Below are positions 1-9,048 of a stretch of DNA of 58,628 nt, one piece after another. Origin of the DNA: Mycobacterium asiaticum (GTDB taxonomy: Bacteria > Actinomycetota > Actinomycetes > Mycobacteriales > Mycobacteriaceae). A program made the position numbers and the translations under genes. Location: positions 1 through 58,628 of the forward strand of contig NZ_LZLQ01000147.1 in the NCBI RefSeq assembly GCF_001673315.1, given 5' to 3'. The notes beneath the pieces are model-generated. The model was not told where the DNA came from. It saw only the letters and a program-made list of their open reading frames with translations, and did not search any database. Every line of letters begins with the position of its first letter. The first letter of the stretch is position 1.

Positions 1-122
1 CCGCTGACGGAGGCGTTGTCCGTTAGCGACTCTTCCAGCGCTGCTTGGGCTTTCGCGGCGCACTGTTTCGGCTGACCGCGGGCGGGTACTTGCAGCCCAG
101 TGCAATCACGGGAGGCCACGAC
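1..122. other. Left edge, no gene supported
   Basis: No reading frame here is convincing. One plus frame is open from the edge to a stop near position 75 and could be the tail of a gene lying outside the window, but the piece is too short to judge. The last bases hold the ribosome binding site of the hemerythrin-like gene (GGGAGG at 110-115). Confidence 0.4.
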
Positions 123-707
123 ATGGACGCATTGACATTTCTGCGTGCAGACCACAAAAGCGTATTAGGCATGCTGGAAGTTCTTGACGGAGCACCGGAA
201 GGCGATGGTGCGCAGTTGAGTGGCCTCGAGACGATGGTGAACAACTTGATCATCGCCGAGTCACAACACGAAGCGATCGAAGAGCAATTCTTCTGGCCCG
301 CGGTGCGCCGAGCCCTCGATGACGGGGACGAACTGGCGAATCAGGCCATCGCACAAGAGGAAGCGGGCAAAAAGCTGCTGCAGCGCCTCGAAGAGGGCCG
401 CCCCGGCGAACCCGGATACCACGAGGCGTTGAAGCAGTTCGTCATCGCCGGTCGTGAGCACATCAAGTTCGAGCAGGATGTCGTGTGGCCGCGGTTCGCC
501 GCCGCTGTCGACCGGGAAGAGCTCGAGGTGATCGGCAGACGGCTGGAAACCGCGAAAAAGGTTGCGCCAACTCGTCCGCATCCGAATACACCATCGGATT
601 CCCTCACCCAGAAGACGATGGGTATGGGTGCCGCCATGGTCGACCTGGTCCGCGATGTGGCGACCGGCCGTGAAGCCGACAACCCGCCGGACCCACAGAT
701 TCACTGA
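123..707 (+). CDS. Hemerythrin-like HHE-domain protein
   Basis: A 194-residue cytoplasmic protein of the HHE cation-binding (hemerythrin-like) family. Three helices carry the expected His/Glu pattern: RADHKSVLGMLE near the N-terminus, ESQHEAIEEQFFWP around residue 50, and REHIKFEQDVVWP around 115. Such proteins bind a di-iron centre that handles O2, NO or peroxide. I chose ATG 123 because GGGAGG at 110-115 sits 7 bases upstream and the HHE domain starts directly; an in-frame upstream ATG at 45 has no such site. It converges on a manganese catalase and shares its terminator, which hints at a common oxidative-stress context (inference). Confidence 0.85.
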   Translation: MDALTFLRADHKSVLGMLEVLDGAPEGDGAQLSGLETMVNNLIIAESQHEAIEEQFFWPAVRRALDDGDELANQAIAQEEAGKKLLQRLEEGRPGEPGYHEALKQFVIAGREHIKFEQDVVWPRFAAAVDREELEVIGRRLETAKKVAPTRPHPNTPSDSLTQKTMGMGAAMVDLVRDVATGREADNPPDPQIH

Positions 708-750
708 AAACCCGCACCCGAACCCTGCATCCAAACCTGCATCGGACAGC

Positions 751-792
751 AAAGGCCTGGCGGCTCCAATATTTGGGGCCGCCAGGCCTTTT
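751..792. terminator. Bidirectional terminator between hemerythrin and Mn-catalase genes
   Basis: A perfect 14-base inverted repeat (AAAGGCCTGGCGGC at 751-764, complement at 778-791), extendable inward by three base pairs, one of them G-U. It is flanked by A and T runs on both sides, so it can end transcription of both convergent genes. Confidence 0.85.
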
Positions 793-806
793 AGCTCGCG
801 TGCAGC

Positions 807-1700
807 CTAGTTGGTGGGCATCCGCTGCTCGTGGGTGAACGGCTTCTCACTCGGAACCGCCGGCGAGCCTTCGGGATTGGATTCGGCGCCCTTGTTCTGC
901 CGGACCGTGCTGCCGAGCCATTGCTCGGTCGGCTTCTCCACGTACTCCCATTCGATGCCCTCCGGCCACGGACCCTGCCCCTGGTTCCACGGCCCGCGCA
1001 CCGATTTGCCGCCGCCAGACATGTTGAAGGCGACGTTCTGGAAGCGGTCGTCACCGGAGAGCGTGCCCGGCGGGAAGTTCACCGGCAGCTCGTTGAGGGC
1101 GGCAGTGAACTGCTGGTAGTGCGCGATCTCGCGAGTCATCAGGAATGTCAACGTGTCCTGCACTCCCGGGTCGTCGGTGAACTGCTTGAGGTACTCGTAG
1201 ACGATCTTCGCCCGCGACTCGGCGGCCAGGTTGTTGCGAAGGTCCACCGTCGGGTCACCGTTGGCATCGATGAACGCGCCGGTCCAGTTGTTGCCGGCCG
1301 AGTCCTTGGCGTCCGGGCCGCCGCCGCTGAGCACCAGGAACATCGGGTTCACCGCCACCTGGTGGATGGCTTGCTCTCGACCGTCCCGGCTGGCGACCGC
1401 GGGCATCCAGTCGCAACGCTCGTTTGCCAACTTCAGGTCGTCGTTCAAACCGTCCAGCAGCATGGTGATCGTCGCGCCGACCATTTCCAGGTGACTCAAT
1501 TCCTCTGTGGCGATATCCATGAAGAGGTCGTACATCTTCGGGTTCTTCTCCCGCAGCACGAAGGCCTGAATGAAGTACTGCAGGGCAGCGGTCAATTCGC
1601 CGTTGGCCCCGCCGAACTGCTCCATCAAAAGGGAAGCGAACCGGGGATCTGGCTGGCTGACGCGCACCTCGAACTGCAAATCTTTATTGTGGACAAACAT
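807..1700 (-). CDS. Manganese catalase
   Basis: A 297-residue protein of the non-haem dimanganese catalase family, which splits hydrogen peroxide into water and oxygen. The N-terminus MFVHNKDLQFEV is typical. Predicted manganese ligands are visible: Glu35 in GGANGELTAALQYF, Glu66/67 and His70 in ATEELSHLEM, and a second Glu/His pair in MTREIAHYQQF. The length is normal. ATG at 1700 is preceded by GGGAG at a good distance. M. tuberculosis relies on the haem enzyme KatG; as far as I recall, the manganese enzyme is patchy in mycobacteria and commoner in environmental species. Convergent with the hemerythrin-like gene. Confidence 0.92.
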   Translation of the reverse strand: MFVHNKDLQFEVRVSQPDPRFASLLMEQFGGANGELTAALQYFIQAFVLREKNPKMYDLFMDIATEELSHLEMVGATITMLLDGLNDDLKLANERCDWMPAVASRDGREQAIHQVAVNPMFLVLSGGGPDAKDSAGNNWTGAFIDANGDPTVDLRNNLAAESRAKIVYEYLKQFTDDPGVQDTLTFLMTREIAHYQQFTAALNELPVNFPPGTLSGDDRFQNVAFNMSGGGKSVRGPWNQGQGPWPEGIEWEYVEKPTEQWLGSTVRQNKGAESNPEGSPAVPSEKPFTHEQRMPTN

Positions 1701-1839
1701 TTATTACTCCCAAGGCTGTTTACACCGTGTCTTCCTCGACCCGATTCGGCCGGTTACCCGCACTGATCCAGTCCAAACGGATCTACCGCGAATTCCGGTA
1801 AGCGCTCAGCTCAGTCCGCGAGCCGTTGCCGCGAACCCG

Positions 1840-3207
1840 CTAGGCGCTGAACTGTTTGCGTGCCAAGCCATCTCGGCGTGCGCGCGCCATGCCCAAGTAC
1901 ACCGCCACTACCACCACCCAGGACAACAGGCTCAGCCACAGTTGGCTTCGGGCAGCATCGTCGAATGCCATTTGTACAAGCACGGCAACGATTCCCACAG
2001 CCGTCAGGATCGACAGCACCGGGAACCACCACATCTTGACTTGCAGGTTCTCGGCGGGTGTCCGTCGTCGCAGCACGATCTGGGAGAGCGCGATCAACAG
2101 GTAGACAAACAGAATCACCGCTCCGGATGAGTTGAGCAGGAACAAGAAAACCTTGTCGGGAGACAGCCAGGACATCAACACGCACAGAAAGCCCACCACC
2201 GACGAGAACACTATGGCGACGGCAGGCACCCCGCGCCGGTTGACTTTGACCAGCCTGCCGGGTGCCTCCCCGCGGCGGGCCAGCACGAATAACATCCGCG
2301 ACGAGGTGTAGAGGCCGGAGTTCAGGCACGACAGCACCGCAGTCAGCACTACCGCGTTCATGATCTGGTCCGCACCGCGCAGTCCCATATGCGTGAGCGC
2401 CTTCACGTACGGCGACGTGCCTGGTTCCATCGCGTTCCACGGCGTAATCACCACCAGCAACAGGACCGAACCGACGAAAAAGACCATGATGCGCGCCACC
2501 ACCGACCTCGTCGCGCGTGCGATGGCCCGCTCCGGGTCCGGGCTCTCCGCGGCGGCGATGGTGACGACTTCTGCTCCCACCATCGAGAAGATCACCACGA
2601 CCACCGCAGCGAACACCGCGCCGACGCCCGCCGGAAAGAAGCCGCCGTGCGAAGTCAGATTGGAAAAGTCCAGGCGCCGGCCCGGCCACCAGCCCAAGGC
2701 GAAGGCCGTCCCGAGACCCAGAAAAATCACGATGGCCGCGACTTTGATTCCAGCGAACCAGAATTCGAACTCACCGAAGGAAGACACCGAGAACAGGTTG
2801 GTGGCGGTCATCAACACCATCAGGCCCAGTGACAGCAGCCACAGCGGCGCGTGAAACCAGTAGTTGAGCACCTTCCCGCCCGCAACCGCCTCGAATCCGA
2901 CGACGATCACCCAGAAGTACCAGTACAACCAGCCCACTGAGAAACCCGCCCAACCGCCCAATGCCGTTGCGGCGTAATCGGCAAACGAACCCGTCGCGGG
3001 GTTCGCGGCGGCCATTTCGCCCAGCATTCGCATCACCAGGACGACGAGCAGCCCGCAGATCGCGTAAGTCAGAAACGAGGCGGGACCGGTCTTGGCGATC
3101 ACCACGCCCGACCCGACGAACAGTCCGGCCCCGATCACACCGCCCAAGGCGATCATGCTGAGCTGCCGTTGCGACAGATCCTGGCGCAGCTGCGAATTGC
3201 TAGCCAT
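1840..3207 (-). CDS. gabP: Amino acid permease, GabP type
   Basis: A 455-residue integral membrane transporter of the amino acid-polyamine-organocation superfamily, AAT family, with about 12 hydrophobic segments. The family signature near the start (SMIALGGVIGAGLFVGSG) and the conserved GEMAAANPATGSFADYA segment are present. GABA is the most likely substrate because M. tuberculosis has gabP (Rv0522) in this neighbourhood; CycA- or AnsP-like substrates cannot be excluded. The frame is open further upstream to 3261, but ATG 3207 gives the short hydrophilic N-terminus (MASNSQLRQDLSQRQLS) usual in this family. It stands alone, divergent from the esterase gene. Confidence 0.82.
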   Translation of the reverse strand: MASNSQLRQDLSQRQLSMIALGGVIGAGLFVGSGVVIAKTGPASFLTYAICGLLVVLVMRMLGEMAAANPATGSFADYAATALGGWAGFSVGWLYWYFWVIVVGFEAVAGGKVLNYWFHAPLWLLSLGLMVLMTATNLFSVSSFGEFEFWFAGIKVAAIVIFLGLGTAFALGWWPGRRLDFSNLTSHGGFFPAGVGAVFAAVVVVIFSMVGAEVVTIAAAESPDPERAIARATRSVVARIMVFFVGSVLLLVVITPWNAMEPGTSPYVKALTHMGLRGADQIMNAVVLTAVLSCLNSGLYTSSRMLFVLARRGEAPGRLVKVNRRGVPAVAIVFSSVVGFLCVLMSWLSPDKVFLFLLNSSGAVILFVYLLIALSQIVLRRRTPAENLQVKMWWFPVLSILTAVGIVAVLVQMAFDDAARSQLWLSLLSWVVVVAVYLGMARARRDGLARKQFSA

Positions 3208-3337
3208 GGCTAACCACAACACATCTGCGCGTCGGGCACCACCGTGGCGGCGGTGTATCACGCGGTCGTCACGAGTGCCTTGCGATACGGCGTGGCAGGG
3301 GCGTCAAACACCCGTCGGCGCGGCATCATTGACGACC

Positions 3338-4198
3338 GTGGCCGATCTGACCCGCCGCAAGGTGCTGCGCATGGGTGTAGGCGCCAGCGCCGGGGCGGCC
3401 GGCGTGTGGGCGTTGAGTGGCCTACTGGACCCGGCCCGGCCTATGGCCGTCCCGCAGGCCCCCGCGCCGTTCGATCCCCCGACCGCGGGCAAGACCCTGC
3501 CGACCAAACTCACCGGTTCGTTCGTCTCGGCGGCACGCGGCGGCATCAAGACCAACTGGGTGATCGCCATGCCGCCAGGTCAGACCAAGATGCTGCGACC
3601 CGTGATCGCATTGCACGGCAAGGACGGCGACGCCAACATGATGCTGGACTGCGGCGTCGAGGACGCCTTGGCGCAACTGGTCAGCGAGGGCAAACCGCCT
3701 TTCGCCGTAGTGGGCGTGGACGGCGGCCCCAACAGTTACTGGCATCGGCGCTCCAACGGCGAAGACGCGGGCACCATGGTGCTCGAAGAGTTGCTGCCGA
3801 TGCTGACCTCGATGGGCATGGATACCTCACGTGTGGGCTTCCTGGGTTGGTCCATGGGTGGATACGGCGCCCTGCTGCTGGGTGCCCGGCTGGGACCGGC
3901 CCGGACCGCCGGGATCTGCGCGATCAGTCCGGCGCTGTACATGTCCTACATCGGCAGCGCCCCTGGGGCGTTCGACAGTGTCGACGACTGGACCCGCAAC
4001 ACGGTCTTCGGGCTGCCGGTGTTGAACAACATCCCGTTACGGGTGGACTGCGGGATCGGCGACCGCTTCTTCTTCGCCAGCAGCCAATTCGTCGGCCAGC
4101 TCAAGAAGCGACCGGCGGGCAGCTTCTCTCCCGGCGGGCACGATGTGGACTTCTGGCGGGCACAGCTGCCCGCCGAGCTGGCCTGGATGGCGACCTAA
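3338..4198 (+). CDS. Tat-exported alpha/beta-hydrolase (esterase), Rv0519c-like
   Basis: About 286 residues. The N-terminus has a twin-arginine motif (TRRKVLRMG) followed by a hydrophobic stretch, so the protein is probably exported folded and cleaved or anchored. The mature part is an alpha/beta-hydrolase: oxyanion strand VIALHGKDG, nucleophile elbow GWSMGGYGA (Ser172), and a late GGHDVDFW that can supply the catalytic His. This resembles the esterase D/antigen 85-like Rv0519c. Start is uncertain: GTG 3338 or TTG 3329 both place the Arg pair near the N-terminus. Only 3 bases separate it from the following acyltransferase, so the two are probably co-transcribed. Confidence 0.82.
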   Translation: MADLTRRKVLRMGVGASAGAAGVWALSGLLDPARPMAVPQAPAPFDPPTAGKTLPTKLTGSFVSAARGGIKTNWVIAMPPGQTKMLRPVIALHGKDGDANMMLDCGVEDALAQLVSEGKPPFAVVGVDGGPNSYWHRRSNGEDAGTMVLEELLPMLTSMGMDTSRVGFLGWSMGGYGALLLGARLGPARTAGICAISPALYMSYIGSAPGAFDSVDDWTRNTVFGLPVLNNIPLRVDCGIGDRFFFASSQFVGQLKKRPAGSFSPGGHDVDFWRAQLPAELAWMAT

Positions 4199-4201
4199 CT
4201 C

Positions 4202-6325
4202 ATGACCGTTTCGCCTCGCGCCGCGGTCCGGACGCCATTTCGCCCGGACATCGAGGGGTTGCGCGCCGTCGCGGTGCTTGCCGTCGTGCTGTACCACACG
4301 GGCATCCCCGGTATCCGCGGCGGCTACATCGGCGTGGACGTCTTCTTCGTCATCTCCGGGTTCCTGATCACCGGGTTGCTGTGGCGCGAGATGTCGTCCA
4401 CGAACACCGTTGCGCTGGGCCGGTTTTACGCCGCCCGCGCCCGTCGCCTGTTGCCGGCCGCTGCCACCGTCGCCGTGGTCACCGCGACCGTCGCTGCCGT
4501 CGTGTTGCCGCCGCTGCAGGCCCGCCGGGTCTTTGTCGACGGCATCGCCAGCGCGTTGTACGTCGGCAACTACCGGTTCGCCGCTCAGGGCACCGACTAC
4601 ATGGTGTCGGATGTGTCGCCCTCGCCGTTCCAGCACTACTGGTCCCTCGGTGTCGAAGAGCAGTTCTATCTGCTCTGGCCGGCGCTGATCATCGGCACCG
4701 CATGGCTGGCGAGGCGGATCGGAAAAAGCGCAGGCTCGGGGCCGTACGTAATTCTGCTGACGTTGGTCGGCGGTGCGTCGCTGACGGCGGCCGTGGTGTG
4801 GACGCACGTCTCGCCGCCTTGGGCCTTCTTCTCGCTGCCCACCCGCGCCTGGGAGCTTGCGGCAGGCGGTCTGGTGGCCCTCACGATCAACGAGTGGCGA
4901 CGCCTGCCGCTGCTGCCCGCCACGGTCGTGGGGTGGGGCGGTCTGGCGCTGATCCTGCTGACCTGTACCCAGCTGGGTCCGCACACCCCCTACCCCGGCA
5001 CCTCGGCCCTGTTGCCGGTGCTGGGCACCGCTCTGGTGATCGGCGGCGGCTGCGTCACCGGCGGCATGGGAGTCGGCCGGGTGTTGTGTCCCCCGGCAAT
5101 GCGGGCAATCGGCCGGGTGTCCTACTCGTGGTACCTCTGGCACTGGCCGGTGTTGTTGCTGCTGCCGGCAATGCTGGGCGATCCCGGCGGGCTGCCGGGC
5201 CGGCTGGCAGCGACGACGGTGTCCGCCGGACTGGCGGTGATCACGATGCATGCGGTGGAGAACCCCGGTCGGTTCGCCGCAGCATTGCGCAGGTCCGCCA
5301 GGACCAGCCTGGCCGTGGCCGGCGCCGCCACCGGTGTCGCGGCGTGCGCGTGCGCGGTGTTGCTGACGGCCGTCCCCGCGCCGGTCGGCCATGGCGCCGC
5401 TGCCCCGCAGGCCCGGATCATGCCCTTGCCTCCGGCCCCCGACCCACAGGTCGGCCCCCGGGAGGCCGCCGTTCGACAGGCGTTCGCCCAAGTCCGCGAG
5501 GCGCTCGCCGCCGCTGTGGGCCAACGGGCCGTCCCCTCCAACCTGAACCCCTCGCTGGCCGCAGCCCCGGGCGACAAAGCCCCCGTGTTCGTGAACGGCT
5601 GCATGCGTTCGTGGCGTGACGTGGGCCAAAGCGAATGCGCTAACGGCGACGTCGCATCACCCACCACGGTGACGCTGATCGGCGACTCCCACGCGGCAAT
5701 GTGGGACCCCGCGTTGCAGCAGGTCGCCGAGCAGCGGCACTGGCGGCTGGAGACGCTGGCCAAAGTGACCTGCCCGCTGCTCGACCTGCCCATCGTCAGC
5801 CCATATCTGGGCCGTAAGTACAGCGAGTGTGAGCAGTGGCGGGCTGAGATCGTGAGCCGCCTGCAAGCCGAACGACCGCACCTGGTTGTGCTCAGCATGA
5901 GCCGCCGCTATCACGCCGACTTCAGCTTCGCCTCCTACGATCCGGCCTGGATCGAGGCCGTCGCCCACGTGGTGGCCCAACTGCGCGGCATGGGCTCGAA
6001 GGTCTTGCTGCTGGGACCGGTGGCAGATCCGCAGGCATCGGCGCCGACGTGCCTGTCCGCCCACCTGGACGACTCCGGAGCCTGTGCTCCTGAGCGGTCG
6101 GTTGCGGTCAACGGCGATGGTATCGCCGCTGAGCAGCGGGCGACGAGCGCGGCCGGCGGCTCCTACGCGGACCTGACCGACCTGTTCTGCACCGCGCAGC
6201 GGTGCCCAGTGATCGTCGGCAACACCCTGGTGTTCCGCGACGACAACCACCTCACGACCGAGTACGCACAGCTGCTGGCGCCCGTTATCGGGGCGTTAGC
6301 CGACCGTGCCCTTTCCGACGAATGA
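4202..6325 (+). CDS. Acyltransferase 3 - SGNH fusion, OafA-like
   Basis: A 707-residue membrane protein. Residues 1 to about 380 form the acyltransferase 3 domain, starting FRPDIEGLRAVAVLAVVLYH with its catalytic His and continuing through about ten membrane segments. A linker follows, then a C-terminal SGNH domain facing outside: GDSHAAMW (Asp495, Ser496) and DDNH (Asp681, His683) give the Ser and Asp-His pair. Such proteins move acetyl or short acyl groups onto cell-wall glycans or glycolipids. The acceptor is unknown. It directly follows the exported esterase, which suggests that addition and removal of acyl groups are linked (inference). Confidence 0.9.
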   Translation: MTVSPRAAVRTPFRPDIEGLRAVAVLAVVLYHTGIPGIRGGYIGVDVFFVISGFLITGLLWREMSSTNTVALGRFYAARARRLLPAAATVAVVTATVAAVVLPPLQARRVFVDGIASALYVGNYRFAAQGTDYMVSDVSPSPFQHYWSLGVEEQFYLLWPALIIGTAWLARRIGKSAGSGPYVILLTLVGGASLTAAVVWTHVSPPWAFFSLPTRAWELAAGGLVALTINEWRRLPLLPATVVGWGGLALILLTCTQLGPHTPYPGTSALLPVLGTALVIGGGCVTGGMGVGRVLCPPAMRAIGRVSYSWYLWHWPVLLLLPAMLGDPGGLPGRLAATTVSAGLAVITMHAVENPGRFAAALRRSARTSLAVAGAATGVAACACAVLLTAVPAPVGHGAAAPQARIMPLPPAPDPQVGPREAAVRQAFAQVREALAAAVGQRAVPSNLNPSLAAAPGDKAPVFVNGCMRSWRDVGQSECANGDVASPTTVTLIGDSHAAMWDPALQQVAEQRHWRLETLAKVTCPLLDLPIVSPYLGRKYSECEQWRAEIVSRLQAERPHLVVLSMSRRYHADFSFASYDPAWIEAVAHVVAQLRGMGSKVLLLGPVADPQASAPTCLSAHLDDSGACAPERSVAVNGDGIAAEQRATSAAGGSYADLTDLFCTAQRCPVIVGNTLVFRDDNHLTTEYAQLLAPVIGALADRALSDE

Positions 6326-6412
6326 CGAAGACTCGCCGATGAACTTATTCCCGAATGAACCGCGTCAGGCAGACGAACGTGGTACGAATGAAAGGGTTTT
6401 GGAGGTTTTGAA

Positions 6413-6529
6413 ATGAGTCCAATGCTGTTGGTCCTGCTTACGGCAGCCGCACCAGTCGGCGGGCTTGGCTTACTGCAATTGCAGGCGCGCCTCGAGCGGT
6501 GGGACTACGAACGGCACGCCGAAGACTGA
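6413..6529 (+). CDS. 38-residue single-span membrane peptide
   Basis: A small ORF of 38 residues with an excellent ribosome binding site (GGAGG at 6401-6405, 7 bases before ATG). The first 21 residues are hydrophobic (starting MSPMLLVLLTAAAPVGG) and are followed by a charged amphipathic tail LQARLERWDYERHAED. I recall similar short peptides with a near-identical LQ-RLE-WDYERHAED ending in other mycobacteria, but cannot verify this here. It lies downstream of the acyltransferase and could be part of that transcript. Function unknown. Confidence 0.72.
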   Translation: MSPMLLVLLTAAAPVGGLGLLQLQARLERWDYERHAED

Positions 6530-6611
6530 GCCGCCCGGCCCCGCGACGCGAGATACGTTGCGCGCCAGTGGCTTTCGGCATTAGCCGCGCCAAATACGCA
6601 GTACCGTAACC

Positions 6612-7307
6612 TCACTTCGACAATTGCCATCGGATCAGCGGGACGATCTTGTCGGCCAAATACGCATGCCCCGCGTCATTGGGGTGGACCCCGTCCGGAC
6701 CGATCAGCTCAGGGCGGTCGACGAGCCAGCGGTCCCCAATCGGGTCCACGAACGCTGCGTCCGCCGCCCACGCCGCGCCGGCGAGCACGTCGCGAATCAC
6801 CAACACCGGCACCGGCACATCGGTGGTCGGCCACGGTGGACCGATCACCAGGAACATCGCGGACGGCGCACGTTGACGCGCAAGAACAAAGGTCGCGTGG
6901 ACCCGTTGGGCCAATAACACCGGATCGATGCCCTGGTCGTTGCGGGAACCGAAGAACACCACCAGATTGTCGTCGGCTTTGACTGCGCGATCGGTCAGAT
7001 CCTGAAAGATGCTGCCATGGTCACCGACCGCCCCATATCCGGCTCGGCCCTCGGCTGCGACGTCGTCGGCAATGCGCAGCCCGGGCGCGGCGAGCGTCCG
7101 CCAGGCGCGGGCGGTCCACGACTTCGCGCCCAGGCCACCGAGGTTGGTGCCGGTCGTGTAGGAGTCGCCGACCACCGCGATGTGTTTGAGCCGAAAGTCC
7201 AGTGTCAGCGCACGGCTGGGCCGCACCAGCACCGGATCGGTGATGTAGGGCGCAACTGCTGCCATCAACGCGAACAAGCTGATGGCGAACCGAACTAACC
7301 GAGTCAT
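6612..7307 (-). CDS. Exported SGNH/GDSL hydrolase, Rv0518-like
   Basis: A 231-residue protein with an N-terminal signal segment (about residues 5-22). SGNH blocks are clear: VVGDSYTTG with Ser49, FFGSRND with the block III Asn, and DGVHPNDAGH with Asp205 and His208. It probably removes acyl groups from a polysaccharide, lipid or peptidoglycan at the cell surface. Same length as I recall for Rv0518 of M. tuberculosis. It is convergent with the acyltransferase operon, so the stretch holds two acyltransferases and two exported hydrolases. Confidence 0.85.
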   Translation of the reverse strand: MTRLVRFAISLFALMAAVAPYITDPVLVRPSRALTLDFRLKHIAVVGDSYTTGTNLGGLGAKSWTARAWRTLAAPGLRIADDVAAEGRAGYGAVGDHGSIFQDLTDRAVKADDNLVVFFGSRNDQGIDPVLLAQRVHATFVLARQRAPSAMFLVIGPPWPTTDVPVPVLVIRDVLAGAAWAADAAFVDPIGDRWLVDRPELIGPDGVHPNDAGHAYLADKIVPLIRWQLSK

Positions 7308-7687
7308 CGGGGACCTTCACCGCGGAGGACGTAATGGCTAACCCAAATCGTACGAGGAACCGACGGTGATGGCGGGCATCTGCGCACTCGCCACGCCCAG
7401 AACGTGAGCCGTCACACACACCCTGGCGGGGGTCCGCGGGCCCAGCAAACCGCACGCTGCCCCGGTGCCGCCTTAGCTGCGTGTGCGCTGGTCGCTGCCG
7501 GTTATCGCGCCGGGCGACCATGACCTGCGGCTCGGTGATCACCGGGGTGCGACGACCCTGGTATCGAATTGCATCACGTGGCCGCAGGACGAACCGGCCC
7601 CCGCCGCAGCCGAGCTCGCACAGCCGCCGCGGCTAACAACGACCGGCCTAATCTCGTTGCTCGTCGGTGAATGGGTATGACTAGGTC
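7308..7687. other. 380-bp divergent intergenic region
   Basis: Holds the 5' regions of the divergent SGNH hydrolase and DUF2252 genes. I found no clear -10/-35 pair or operator. A GGAGG at 7324-7328 precedes an 11-codon frame (7334-7369) that overlaps a second 12-codon frame; see the finding. No larger gene is supported. Confidence 0.5.
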
Positions 7688-9001
7688 ATGGCCAGCAGCA
7701 CCGATCGTGAATCGTTCATCGTCGACTGCCTCGTGGGAGCGTTCGACGAGCTGATGAAAGCCGACCCGGACGCGTTTCGCACCAAGTTCCGCAAGATGGC
7801 CGCAGACCCGTTCGCCTTCGACCGCGGGAGCGCGTGCCTCTTCTACGCGGACATGGCCGAACGGGACGATCGCTGGGCCGACGAACGCACCGGGCGGGTA
7901 TGGATCCAGGGCGACCTGCATACGGAGAACTTCGGCACCTACATGGACGGCTCGGGAGTGCTGATCTTCGATGTCAACGACTTCGACGAGGCCTACATCG
8001 GCCATTTCACTTGGGATTTACAACGATTCGCCGCCAGTGTCGCGTTGATGTGCTGGCAGAAGGCGCTTTCCGATCACGAGATCGCGCGCCTGATCGAGAC
8101 ATTCGTTCGCTCCTACGTCGACCAGGTGCACTGGTTCGTCGACGAGCAGGACGACTCATCCTTCTCGCTGAATCTGCAGACCGCGCGAGGTGCGGTGCTG
8201 GCGGCGCTTCAGTCCGCGCGGCTGTCAACCCGGGCCGAGATGCTGGACAGGATGACGTGGGTGGACCAGTGGGACCGAAAGTTCCGCGACGCGCCCGGAG
8301 TCCGGCGGCTCGACGACGCCGAACGCGACAAGGTGGTCGACGCTTTCGAGCGGTACCTAGAGACGATTCCGAAGGCCAAGCGCCGCCGCGAGGTCACCTA
8401 CGACGTCAAGGATGTGGTCGGCAAGACGGGATTCGGCATCGGCAGCGCGGGCCTACCCAACTACACGATCCTCATTGAGGGCTTCAACCAGGCACTCGAC
8501 AACGACATCGTGCTGTCGATGAAACAGGGCAACATAGCCGCGCCGAGCCGGGTGATCAGCGATCAGAAGGTGCGGGATTACTTCAAGCACCACGGGCACC
8601 GAACCGCGATCTCGCAGCGGGCGCTGCAAGCCCACGCCGACCAGCTGCTGGGTTACACCGAACTCGACGGGACCGGCTTCGTCGTCAACGAATTGTCACC
8701 GTACGAATCCGATTTGGAATGGGACGAACTGACCGAGCCCGACGAACTCGCCGAGGTCATCGAGCAGCTGGGACAGGCGGTGGCCAAGGTGCATTGCGTC
8801 GGCGACGCCGACAGCGACCAGTCGTTGGTCGATTTCCAGACCGAGGACGCCATCGTGGCGGTCATCGGCGACCGCCTAGACGACTTCGTCGCCGACATGG
8901 TGTCGTTCGGACTCGAGTACGCCGCGACCGTGCGCGATGACCACCGGCATTTCGTCGAGGCATTCCGGGAAGGCCGCATCCCCGGGGTCAGCGCCACCTG
9001 A
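7688..9001 (+). CDS. DUF2252 family protein
   Basis: A 437-residue soluble protein of the DUF2252 family, which I associate with the aminoglycoside phosphotransferase/protein kinase-like fold. Conserved blocks are VWIQGDLHTENFGTY (a GD-H--N motif similar to a kinase catalytic loop) and VLIFDVNDFDEAYIG (an N-D metal-binding-like motif). The product and substrate are unknown; a phosphotransferase is a guess from the motif order. ATG 7688 is the natural start and gives the usual family length. It appears to be transcribed alone. Confidence 0.8.
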   Translation: MASSTDRESFIVDCLVGAFDELMKADPDAFRTKFRKMAADPFAFDRGSACLFYADMAERDDRWADERTGRVWIQGDLHTENFGTYMDGSGVLIFDVNDFDEAYIGHFTWDLQRFAASVALMCWQKALSDHEIARLIETFVRSYVDQVHWFVDEQDDSSFSLNLQTARGAVLAALQSARLSTRAEMLDRMTWVDQWDRKFRDAPGVRRLDDAERDKVVDAFERYLETIPKAKRRREVTYDVKDVVGKTGFGIGSAGLPNYTILIEGFNQALDNDIVLSMKQGNIAAPSRVISDQKVRDYFKHHGHRTAISQRALQAHADQLLGYTELDGTGFVVNELSPYESDLEWDELTEPDELAEVIEQLGQAVAKVHCVGDADSDQSLVDFQTEDAIVAVIGDRLDDFVADMVSFGLEYAATVRDDHRHFVEAFREGRIPGVSAT

Positions 9002-9048
9002 AGCCGGCTGACGTTCAGCGCTCGACCCAGGGCACCTGCGCGCGATCG

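Noticed and set aside
831..1766. 311-codon plus-strand frame opposite the Mn-catalase gene
   Set aside because: The minus strand encodes an intact manganese catalase with metal ligands; the plus frame is a shadow.
3244..5619. 791-codon open frame on the plus strand
   Set aside because: It is a shadow of the esterase and acyltransferase genes in another frame; its translation is Arg/Gly/Pro-rich with no domain, typical of out-of-frame high-GC DNA.
4037..5629. 530-codon open frame on the minus strand
   Set aside because: Antisense to the acyltransferase-SGNH gene, which has clear family motifs; the minus translation is rich in Gln, His and Arg and resembles nothing.
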